64,000 nucleotides of DNA, from NCBI RefSeq assembly GCF_009380165.1, contig NZ_WHUF01000002.1:434001-498000 (forward strand), written 5' to 3'. This stretch comes from Rugamonas rivuli (GTDB lineage: Bacteria > Pseudomonadota > Gammaproteobacteria > Burkholderiales > Burkholderiaceae_D). A program made the translations under genes and the position numbers. This document shows positions 52,918 through 60,702 of this stretch, piece by piece. Within the stretch, counting starts at the first letter, position 1; each line of letters begins with the position of its first letter. The notes beneath the pieces were generated by a model. The model was not told where the DNA came from. It was given only the letters and a program-made list of their open reading frames with translations, and did not search any database.

Positions 52918-53123
52918 AAACTATCATTCTCGCAATTCTTGCAGTCGTACTCGTTGGTTGCAGTAAGTCAGACGAAACAATCTCGGTTGGGTCAAAGGAG
53001 AACCGAGAGCCCGGTATGGCCGCCATCGCCCAACGCCAGAAAGAGCTGCTGGAATCCGACAGAAAATTATTTGAAACCGAAGCAAAATCGAAAAAGGCAT
53101 CCTCCGCTCCACCCAGCAAGTAA
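52914..53123 (+). CDS. Small lipoprotein
   Basis: 69 residues with a lipoprotein signal (MKTIILAILAVVLVGC, Cys16), then a short charged helical tail. Such small lipoproteins often act as immunity, exclusion or lysis-inhibition proteins. The overlap with the upstream gene indicates coexpression. The role is unknown. Confidence 0.7.
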   Translation: MKTIILAILAVVLVGCSKSDETISVGSKENREPGMAAIAQRQKELLESDRKLFETEAKSKKASSAPPSK

Positions 53124-53232
53124 CGGGATATTCGACGCGGAAGTTACTGTAGGCAGCGACGGTAAGAGTCACCAGCTGATAGTGGCAGGTCAGGACCGCT
53201 TTCGCCTCCACATGGCTCCTTCAAGCGCCTCG

Positions 53233-53610
53233 TCAGCAAATGGACCCGTAGGTGCTTTTACCGGTTGGTACGTCTAATCCGAAATAGCAAATGTATCCGT
53301 CACGCTTGTCCCAAACGCAGGACAGGTCCCCCCTGTCTCTGATGCGGTGATCGGGAGCAGCTCCGCAGGTATTCTTGTTGTCTGGTCCGATCTGTTCGAA
53401 TAGGTCCTTCGCTAGTGGGCCCTTGAACGTGAATGCTACCTTCCGGTCCGTCTTCGTCGGGGGGACTGTGTCACCCAGCTCGCCGCCGTATATCAGGTAG
53501 TCCCCCTTCAACGGTTTCTGTCCAGAGCCCTGAATTTCAGGCTTTTCGGCAGCGCGGGTCAGCACATACAGGGCTAGAGCCGCAATGATGAACACGAGGC
53601 GCGCGTTCAC
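53233..53610 (-). CDS. Probable periplasmic immunity protein for the endopeptidase effector
   Basis: 125 residues from GTG 53610, overlapping the effector stop as GTGA; a longer start within the effector gene exists. The N-terminus is one hydrophobic segment (LVFIIAALALYVLTRA) that would export or anchor the protein in the periplasm. The body has three cysteines in its second half (NTCGAAP, LSCVWD, YICYFG) plus the C-terminal one. No family is recognised. Immunity is inferred from position directly behind a peptidoglycan-cutting effector and from periplasmic targeting. Confidence 0.6.
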   Translation of the reverse strand: MNARLVFIIAALALYVLTRAAEKPEIQGSGQKPLKGDYLIYGGELGDTVPPTKTDRKVAFTFKGPLAKDLFEQIGPDNKNTCGAAPDHRIRDRGDLSCVWDKRDGYICYFGLDVPTGKSTYGSIC

Positions 53611-54134
53611 GACGCGTACTGCGGCCAAAGCTCCGCGTGGAAATGGTTGTTGTGGCCCACAAGGGACTTGACGCGGCCCCCACCTAACGCCCTTTGTACC
53701 CGCTCGTCATTGAAGTACACGATTTTGGTCCTCGGGTGCTCGACAAACAGGCGAATCAGCTTGATCGTGGCCTCAAGGTCGTACTCCTTTTCCCTGTAGC
53801 TGCAGCGTGCGGCTTGCCCTGTCATGTGGTCCGTGCGAACCGGCCGGCAGTCCATCTCGATGCCTTTCTGGTGCGATTTGTGGTTGTCGTAAGCGTGCCC
53901 GCCGTCGATGCTGATATTCCCGATCCCGAATTTCCGGTCGCATATGGCCTGCCATTCACGCTCGATCTGAAAAATCACTGTAAGCAAGTTGGGGTGCGCA
54001 TACTGCGCCTGTTGGCCGGTACCTGGCACATCATGGAGGGTGCCGTAGACGTAATAGCCCGCGTCTTCGGGCGCCTGGGGCAGCATGAAGTAGCCGCGTG
54101 ACTCCTTCGGTTGGATTGGAACGCCGGTCGACAT
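53607..54134 (-). CDS. MepA-like peptidoglycan endopeptidase, likely T6SS effector
   Basis: 175 residues with no signal peptide, unlike house-keeping MepA, which is exported by Sec. The LAS-type zinc site is complete: SHQKGIEMD (His88, Asp95) and HNNHFHAELWP (His164, His166). The overall resemblance is to murein endopeptidases of the M74/M15 group. ATG 54134 follows AAGGGGAAC and lies 11 nt after hcp. Lack of export signal, coupling to hcp and a periplasmic partner behind it indicate a toxin carried by Hcp and injected into rival periplasm, cutting cross-links. Confidence 0.78.
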   Translation of the reverse strand: MSTGVPIQPKESRGYFMLPQAPEDAGYYVYGTLHDVPGTGQQAQYAHPNLLTVIFQIEREWQAICDRKFGIGNISIDGGHAYDNHKSHQKGIEMDCRPVRTDHMTGQAARCSYREKEYDLEATIKLIRLFVEHPRTKIVYFNDERVQRALGGGRVKSLVGHNNHFHAELWPQYAS

Positions 54135-54145
54135 GGCTGTTCCCC

Positions 54146-54637
54146 TTACACGCACTTGTTGCTGGCCAGGCACCAGCCGCCAGCGGTGTTTCCGCCGGCA
54201 CCACCGGCGATCTTCTGTTGGGTGTATTTCCACTTCACCCTGGAGTAGCTCAGACCGATCTCGTCGTGCAGGATATTGCCGTCACCGAGTACTTGGTCCA
54301 TGTTGGAGATGATCACGTTTTCCAGCTCGACCTCGTAATACTTCACGCGCTGGCCATCGCCGTCTGCTCGCAAAAACTCCAGCTTTGCCTTCGGAATAGT
54401 CCTGCCCATTGAGCAAGTCTGCATGAGGATCGGCGAGGCTAGGTCAGCCAGCTTTGTCAGTGAAATTGTCCGATGCTCGCAGCGCTCGGCTGTGTGGCCC
54501 CCACCAGTTGAAGCAGTAGCACTGCGAGGTTGAACGACGCCAAAATGGGCGCTGGAAATTTCGATCCAGCCCTGATGGTCCGAATCGGCCGACTCGCCCT
54601 TTATGCTATCGATTCTCAGGTATGCGTCCGTTGCCAT
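54146..54637 (-). CDS. hcp: Hcp, auxiliary copy carried by the island
   Basis: 163 residues, same length as the main-locus Hcp, with the shared signatures STGGGHTAERCEHR, TIPKAKLEFLRAD and KYTQQKIAGGAGGNTAGGW. Differences cluster in exposed segments and at the end, where two extra cysteines appear (GGWCLASNKCV, Cys156 and Cys162). GGAGG precedes ATG 54637. It heads an hcp-effector-immunity operon, so it probably is the dedicated carrier of the endopeptidase and must use the sheath and baseplate of the chromosomal T6SS at 16-33 kb. Confidence 0.93.
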   Translation of the reverse strand: MATDAYLRIDSIKGESADSDHQGWIEISSAHFGVVQPRSATASTGGGHTAERCEHRTISLTKLADLASPILMQTCSMGRTIPKAKLEFLRADGDGQRVKYYEVELENVIISNMDQVLGDGNILHDEIGLSYSRVKWKYTQQKIAGGAGGNTAGGWCLASNKCV

Positions 54638-55078
54638 GGTGCCTCCAAGTAAATTAAGGAATACACCTGACATTGTTACTTTAGCTTGGCCTCCTTGATT
54701 TGGCTGACGTCAAGCGCAATGCAATGATCTGGGAGAAGACGGACCTGGCAGAGCAGAGTCGCCTAACACACCAAGGGGGCAGGCGCCGGCTGGCAGCAAA
54801 TGGACCTCGGTGATTTTGCTTCAGAAGGCCAATTTGCGGGGAGAACGCGATGCTCGCTCGATGGTGCTTTGGGTGTTCGGCAATGTTGCGCCGAAGGAAT
54901 TATACGCCACACATAATTTCAACTAATTCCCCAGTGGAAATTTTTCATGCGTGGCACTCGGGTTTCGCGCACTCAGAATTTCAGCTCAAAATTGTCTATC
55001 GTTCTGTACGATGGAGAGCCACTGCAAAGCAGTAAATTGGGTTGGCAGGGGAGCCGGCTTTTAAGAATGTTCCCCTCT
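54638..55078. other. Intergenic region without a recognised gene
   Basis: About 440 bases upstream of the island hcp and downstream of the 55079 gene. It should contain the promoter of the hcp cassette. Short frames exist, but none has a Shine-Dalgarno sequence and recognisable protein. Part of it may be degraded mobile DNA. Confidence 0.5.
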
Positions 55079-56281
55079 TTATTCCTCCAATATGAGTTCG
55101 GAGCGAAAGGCCTGTCCGATGTGCATCCGTGCTGAAAGGCCATCATTCTCGATCAAGCTTCTGCCAATGAGTTGCGCCCAAGATGAGTTTCGCACTTCGG
55201 CAGGTTCTTCAATGGGCCGCTGCTCAAGCGCTTCCAGTATGTCCCGGTTGACGCCCTGCTTGATGATTACCCTCCTTACTTGACGCTCGTTTACCCTGAC
55301 GCCGCGAGGAAGCGTGAGCGAGACTGTTCTACCTTGGAACTGCCTACCGAACACTGCTTGGCGTTCAGCATTGTCCCGGAGTTCTCGCTTCGATCTCTCA
55401 CTGCGACTGTCCAGCATTTGTTTAGTCTTTCGTGATACCTCACGTGTTGATCCAGGTTTTCGTCCGAAAGGCGATGCAATTGTTTCTGCGGTTACTTCAA
55501 ACCCCGCCATGCGCAGCGCCCTAGACATGACGCCCCTATCTGCAGCCTCCTTAGCATCGGAAAGATCATTAGTGCCAATCTCAAATGCCTCGTCAGGTTC
55601 CGGATCAACAATCTTGAGAACGCTTCCTGTTCCGCCTTGAACCGTGATGTTCAGCCCGCACACAAGTCTTTGTCCAGTGTGACCGGCAGGGAATTTGATG
55701 GAGCACTTTTGAGCGATTCCGCCAGTCGGTGGTGGTCCTTTTGTGCCGAGCTGCCTCTCGCTGAATTCGGAACCCGATTGCGTACCTTTGCATTCAATGA
55801 CGTGCCACCTTCCCGCAGTATCGCGAGCGACAAAGTCGGGCGTTTTGTTTGGCCCGCGCTTAGCAGTTCGCCGCTGGGCGGCGCCAACAGACGCTGCAAC
55901 CCATTCCATGAAATATCTGCCATCAACAATCTGTTCCAGCGAAAGGTGCTCGCTTAGCCAAAGCATAGGAACGCCCATTCCGAAGTCGTCGCTCAGAATG
56001 GTTTTCTGGTGCGCGTCGAGTTCTGCGAAGCTATTAGTCAGACTCAAACTCTCGTCTTCTGATATGGCCGCGAGATATCTCACCCACGCCCAAAACTCAC
56101 TAAGTGAGACCCCTGTTGACGAAGTGGGGGTCGTTAAGTACCCGATCATCATAAGCATGGCGGGAATGTTTAAGCCATAGGCACTGCGGCCACCGGCGAA
56201 GGATCTTGGGAATAACGGGCGGATACCTGGGCCTGGCCAAGTCGCTTTATCGATGTCTACGATGAGTGTCCGTTCCATCAT
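55079..56281 (-). CDS. PDDEXK-type nuclease-like protein of unknown family
   Basis: 400 residues. A restriction-endonuclease core is visible: NKTPDFVARD (Asp149) followed by WHVIECKG (Glu163, Lys165), the classical PD-x13-ExK. The N-terminal ~130 residues are helical, and the C-terminal third is basic (KTKQMLDSRSERSKRELRDN), perhaps for nucleic-acid binding. There is no methyltransferase neighbour, so it is not an ordinary restriction-modification pair. It stands alone on the minus strand within the island. A defence role is an inference. Confidence 0.65.
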   Translation of the reverse strand: MMERTLIVDIDKATWPGPGIRPLFPRSFAGGRSAYGLNIPAMLMMIGYLTTPTSSTGVSLSEFWAWVRYLAAISEDESLSLTNSFAELDAHQKTILSDDFGMGVPMLWLSEHLSLEQIVDGRYFMEWVAASVGAAQRRTAKRGPNKTPDFVARDTAGRWHVIECKGTQSGSEFSERQLGTKGPPPTGGIAQKCSIKFPAGHTGQRLVCGLNITVQGGTGSVLKIVDPEPDEAFEIGTNDLSDAKEAADRGVMSRALRMAGFEVTAETIASPFGRKPGSTREVSRKTKQMLDSRSERSKRELRDNAERQAVFGRQFQGRTVSLTLPRGVRVNERQVRRVIIKQGVNRDILEALEQRPIEEPAEVRNSSWAQLIGRSLIENDGLSARMHIGQAFRSELILEE

Positions 56282-56437
56282 ATTTCTTTCGGTATCAATT
56301 TCTTCAGCTCGCGTGCCGAATCCGAGTACACGCCATACTTCCTACGTGATCTAAGCTGTACTATGTGTCGCTGACGATGAATTTCCAGGTCATTTTTTTA
56401 TAGGCGTACTGCGTTAGCGCTCATCGTAATCCCTAAT

Positions 56438-58027
56438 TTAAGTGAGCCAGGAAGGTAGCTTACCAAGGTGCTCGATCAAGTTGTTAAGGCGTGTCTTGTC
56501 ATTCAATCCAAAGCATTCAATGGCATTTGTCCGAAAAACAGCCTGTCGATCAAGGTTTGAAAAAGCGAGGGCGCGCGCAAGTTCTGTCGGATAGTCTTGC
56601 CAACCATCCTCTTTTATCATCATGAACCAGTCCGAGCCATACATTACGTGTCGCCCGAAATCCGGGAATACATTCAGCGCGTCCTTTATGCGTTCCAGAG
56701 GCTCGCAGGTAGCATCTATACATGCACGTAGACCGGTCCAGTAGCCTAGGTCTCCATAAGTATTTGTACCCTTGGGCTGGCTCATTAGCTGTGCAAAATC
56801 ACGGGTCCAAGACGTCGGATCTCCTTCGCTGCCATCACCGCCAAGATGGCCGAGATTTACTCGCATAGGTAGGCCTGGTGCCATGGCATCCGCGAGTGCT
56901 TGCCATCCTGCAGGACTGCTTGCATTGTCGGCTTCGTTGTCGTATCCCATACTGCGGTTTGCGTGCGCCATCACAGGCACCTTTTGCTCTGCACACCACT
57001 TGAACATTTTGAGCAACAGCCGGTCTAGTTCCGCTCCACTCCCATATGGCTGAAACCCCATTGGAGGATAAATCTTCACACCGATGAAACCGTGGTGATT
57101 CACTGCCTCCTGAACCAGCGCGAGTGATGCACCGGATTCTTTTAAGTCAGTCATCGGGTTGTAGGCTATCAGCGGCAACATGTAGCCGCCTGACATTTTA
57201 GAGATCAGCGCCATCAAGAGCATCTGATCGTGCGGGGTCGAGCGAGAGGCACAATACCTATAATCAAAATTGACCATGGCCCCAAATGCTGCGGCGATAC
57301 CCATCGGTTCCCACGTACGCCGATACAGGTCCAGGTTCATCCAGCGATCCTGCAGCATGCACGCTACAAAGCGGATGATTCCGTCCGGTGTGCTTCCTGA
57401 AACGCCGCGCAGCTGGTCCCTGCCACCACGGACGCCTGGCGAATGCATCTCGTCCACGATTTTGTGCACGGTTGTACTGTTGAAGCGGCGCGGTATGAAG
57501 CGTGCCCCCCATTTTCTTTCAAGCGATACCTGTGCCTTGTCATATTCGATATCTACGCCACGACTAACGATTTCCTCCTGGAGACGCTTCTCGATCCGCT
57601 GCCGTTGTTGCGTCATCCTATTTTCTAGCGACTTCATGCTGCGGCCATCCGTTCGCGTGTTCGCGTCTATGAGTAACTCATATTCTTCTTTTGCGCTGCT
57701 AGCAATTTCGGTGACGGCCCGCACCACTGGTTCCATGGCGATGATGAATCCCTGCAGTTCGAGAGTGGAGTGACCGACGGAATGGGCTAAGTAGCCGGCG
57801 GCGTCTATATCGGAAGCGTTGAAAAAGTGAGCATGGACGTCGATAGCACGAGCGGGCAATACTTCCATGCCGCGCGTGAGCCCGCTTGTTACCAGCAAGG
57901 GTGGCACAGGACCATTGTAGGTTTCAATGTTATCGCGTCGTAGCTGTGGCGGGATGCAGCACCCGCCTAAACCAGATAAAGCCAGTCCACCTAGAAGTCC
58001 TATTGCGTTGCGCCGTCCGTTATCCAT
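56438..58027 (-). CDS. Amidohydrolase-superfamily metal-dependent hydrolase, lipoprotein-like
   Basis: 529 residues. The N-terminus MDNGRRNAIGLLGGLALSGLGGC has a lipobox-like LGGC (Cys23) behind Arg residues, so the protein is exported and probably anchored. The metal site begins with DVHAHFF (His65, His67). Later marks are GFIGVKIYPPMGF, VPVMAHANRS, VNLGHLGGDG and VMYGSDWFM, as in amidohydro_2 (PF04909-type) enzymes. A helical insertion (about 100-170) separates the HxH from the rest. The substrate is unknown. It is an odd passenger in a conflict island. Confidence 0.72.
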   Translation of the reverse strand: MDNGRRNAIGLLGGLALSGLGGCCIPPQLRRDNIETYNGPVPPLLVTSGLTRGMEVLPARAIDVHAHFFNASDIDAAGYLAHSVGHSTLELQGFIIAMEPVVRAVTEIASSAKEEYELLIDANTRTDGRSMKSLENRMTQQRQRIEKRLQEEIVSRGVDIEYDKAQVSLERKWGARFIPRRFNSTTVHKIVDEMHSPGVRGGRDQLRGVSGSTPDGIIRFVACMLQDRWMNLDLYRRTWEPMGIAAAFGAMVNFDYRYCASRSTPHDQMLLMALISKMSGGYMLPLIAYNPMTDLKESGASLALVQEAVNHHGFIGVKIYPPMGFQPYGSGAELDRLLLKMFKWCAEQKVPVMAHANRSMGYDNEADNASSPAGWQALADAMAPGLPMRVNLGHLGGDGSEGDPTSWTRDFAQLMSQPKGTNTYGDLGYWTGLRACIDATCEPLERIKDALNVFPDFGRHVMYGSDWFMMIKEDGWQDYPTELARALAFSNLDRQAVFRTNAIECFGLNDKTRLNNLIEHLGKLPSWLT

Positions 58028-58201
58028 CGCAGCCCCTCATTGGAGTTCCGATTGGAAACAGTACCGATTTTCCCGACGAAAATTTCTATCCAATTGTCAC
58101 CATGTCCGAAATACAACGACTGAAGGTCAAAAATGTTGTTCTTCAGTACGCGTTTAGCCCGCCTCTGGACTATGATGTGATTTCCACAAGGAAACTACAT
58201 T

Positions 58202-59263
58202 ATGGATATCTTTGCCTTATACCCAACAAGCCCAGGATATGACTTCATCACCGAAGATACCTATTTCCAAAAGACCCAGCGTCGTTTTCCTTGGGCTACG
58301 CACACTAAAAGTTTGCCGAAGAGCCCTCTATATCTCGCTACCTGCCCGGAATGTAAAAATGCGATAGAGATCCGTGAGTTAGATAGGGTGCGCGGCGAAA
58401 ATGAGCGAGCTCCAATGGAGCCTTTTGGAAAGCACTATCAGCACAACGTGCCTGGGCTGGACATTATTTACGATCAAGCGAAATACGATAACTGCTCGCT
58501 GCGCGCGAAAGTTAGCCTGAGTTCCTCTGAGCCCCGCCTGAGCCAGGCATTCAATGATGAGGTGCTGAAGCTTCTGGTGAACGAAGCCGCAGTGGTTCGG
58601 GAAGTCTTGGCCACTACCGTTGGCATAGGTTTTGGCGACCGGCTTTTCGAATCTATGTTAAAGACCTTTATCGAACAAGGACGCTACAGGTGTAAGGGTG
58701 TTATGCCTTCAAATTTACCTTTCGCGCTGCTCTACTGGACCGAGAGTCAATGGATAACCGGACAGTACATTTCTTCAGAAAAGCATGTTGAGATGGAGTG
58801 TGCTATTGAAAATTCTCTGCACTTTTGCATGAGTGGACGCCAAATCAGTTCAAAGCATTGGCGTGATAAGCAGTCGGCGGCAGCACGTGACAAAACGCCA
58901 CTCCCTTCAAGACCGGACTGGGGACCACATAGGCTTGCTTTCTTCATGGGAAAGAGAGTCGTTCGTGGGGATGAGCGAAAGGGGGAAAAGAACCATATGA
59001 CGCTAACCCTAACAGAGCACACCAATAATAAGCCGACGGGAAACCCAATCTATAAAAAGAAAATTTCCTATTCAAATAATCACTTCCCTAACGCGATTCG
59101 TGCGTTTGAGCGCAGGATGAGCAAACCAGAAGAGGCGGCTGAGACTTTGGCAAAACGCATACGAGCGGGAAAACTTGCCTACTCTTACGCCAAGCATCTT
59201 CTTCCAGATACATGGCGCCCAAACTGGGAGGACGAAGAAGGCGCTCGTCTTGACGCAAGCTAA
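58202..59263 (+). CDS. Unknown protein, possible start of a three-gene module
   Basis: 353 residues, no family recognised. It has one CPEC knuckle near residue 49 and a basic, hydrophilic C-terminus (AETLAKRIRAGKLAYSYAKHLL). No signal peptide or membrane span is present. AAGGAAAC lies before ATG 58202. It lies on the same strand as the PDDEXK gene at 59428 and the giant gene at 60703, with gaps of 164 and 111 bp. Confidence 0.6.
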   Translation: MDIFALYPTSPGYDFITEDTYFQKTQRRFPWATHTKSLPKSPLYLATCPECKNAIEIRELDRVRGENERAPMEPFGKHYQHNVPGLDIIYDQAKYDNCSLRAKVSLSSSEPRLSQAFNDEVLKLLVNEAAVVREVLATTVGIGFGDRLFESMLKTFIEQGRYRCKGVMPSNLPFALLYWTESQWITGQYISSEKHVEMECAIENSLHFCMSGRQISSKHWRDKQSAAARDKTPLPSRPDWGPHRLAFFMGKRVVRGDERKGEKNHMTLTLTEHTNNKPTGNPIYKKKISYSNNHFPNAIRAFERRMSKPEEAAETLAKRIRAGKLAYSYAKHLLPDTWRPNWEDEEGARLDAS

Positions 59264-59427
59264 TCTGGCAATGATCGGCACATGCGTTAGGGCCGTCTAA
59301 TGCGGAATTTCTCGCGTGTCTCAACGCTGTTCTGAGCCGCTGCTGCCGGCAGAAGACATCAAGGGAGTGGCATCATCTCGGCGCTCAACTCGTGCGATCT
59401 TCACTTTAAATTAAGGCTGAAAATTAG

Positions 59428-60591
59428 ATGGATAAGGTTATAAAACTGGGTCTTAACAAATATCCGACAATACCGCATACGCTCCGCTCTGCACCAAAGC
59501 TTAACCAGCCGGCCCAGGAAATATCGGTTGGCCTGGCCCAACTTTTTCATCACTATTACCTCGACACATATGGTCGCCGCCCCCCCAGCCCCGACCCGAC
59601 ACAATTCGAGCACGTTCGGTTCTTACTACCAACCTCAGACTTCCGTTTTCAGGGCGGAGGATTGGGCATATCTACAGCTGCTCGGCGAAGCCGATCATGC
59701 GAACTTGGGCAAGCATTTTGTCGCTGGTTCCTTCATGAACATTTAAATATTACATACTTTGCGCACATGGGAGATCTGCTCGACAGGCAGCTTCATCGTG
59801 CCTTCGGAGGCTGCTCCATTAGTCGCTCAAAAAGTGGCGACACGCCAGACTATTTCTGCGCTGAGAGTGTGGATCGTGTGTTTCTAGCGGAGGCCAAAGG
59901 TCGTTACACTTCAATCGGCTTCGCTACGAAGGAATTCGATGGCTGGCGAGAGCAGTTCAATCGAGTCCAAGTATTAGATGCGGCAGGGATCCCTCGTAGC
60001 GTAAAAGGACACGTCGTAGCAACACGATTTGCTACAGAAAGAGATAGCGCTGTAGTTCGAACGACATTGCTAGCTGAAGATCCACAGAGCCCGGGAGAGA
60101 GGCCCCTTGATGGTGAACTCGCGCGCGTGCTAGGTTCTGCGATCATCGGCTCTCACTACAGCCGAATTGCGGAAAAGCTAGACCAGCCACTCTTAGCAGC
60201 CGCACTGCGCAATGGCGTCACACTTCCTCCGGAAATCCTTGTGCCAGTCGTCGTTTGGGAATTGGCAATGCCCCCATTCAAGGGCCGACGGTTTGTAGGT
60301 GGCTACTTCAGCCCAGATGATACCCCCGCCTTCCGGGTAATGGACGGCAAAGTCGTCGCCAATCGCAATGACCCGCTCAGACTTGACCGCCCTAGAGCAA
60401 CTTTCTTTGGCGTTGAGGAGAAGATCTTTCGTCAAATTGTCTCGGCATGTCGTTCGACAGGTCGATTCGACGAACAGTTAAATCAGCTTGAGAATATTGA
60501 GCCTATTTATAGCGGGATTAGCATGCTCCGTGATGGCTCCATTGTTGGTCCGGCGGAGTTCTTCTTACCCATTAGCACTGCCACACTTTGA
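59428..60591 (+). CDS. PDDEXK-type nuclease-like protein, second unrelated family
   Basis: 387 residues. The nuclease-like core is SGDTPDYFCAE (Asp141) followed by VFLAEAKGRY (Glu155, Lys157), with a helical region before it containing CELGQAFCRWFLHEH. The rest of the protein shares no obvious similarity with the 55079 protein. The C-terminal half is alpha/beta (LVPVVVWELAMPPFKGRRFVGGYF). There is no recognised partner. It could be the effector of a defence module with the flanking genes. Confidence 0.62.
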   Translation: MDKVIKLGLNKYPTIPHTLRSAPKLNQPAQEISVGLAQLFHHYYLDTYGRRPPSPDPTQFEHVRFLLPTSDFRFQGGGLGISTAARRSRSCELGQAFCRWFLHEHLNITYFAHMGDLLDRQLHRAFGGCSISRSKSGDTPDYFCAESVDRVFLAEAKGRYTSIGFATKEFDGWREQFNRVQVLDAAGIPRSVKGHVVATRFATERDSAVVRTTLLAEDPQSPGERPLDGELARVLGSAIIGSHYSRIAEKLDQPLLAAALRNGVTLPPEILVPVVVWELAMPPFKGRRFVGGYFSPDDTPAFRVMDGKVVANRNDPLRLDRPRATFFGVEEKIFRQIVSACRSTGRFDEQLNQLENIEPIYSGISMLRDGSIVGPAEFFLPISTATL

Positions 60592-60702
60592 GATTTTAGC
60601 TCCAAGCTTCTAGCGAGATATCGATGGAATTCGCCCCGTGCCTTCATCCGGTGAGAAGCAATTGTGCTACCTTGGCACATTGGACATTCATGTGGAGGCG
60701 CG

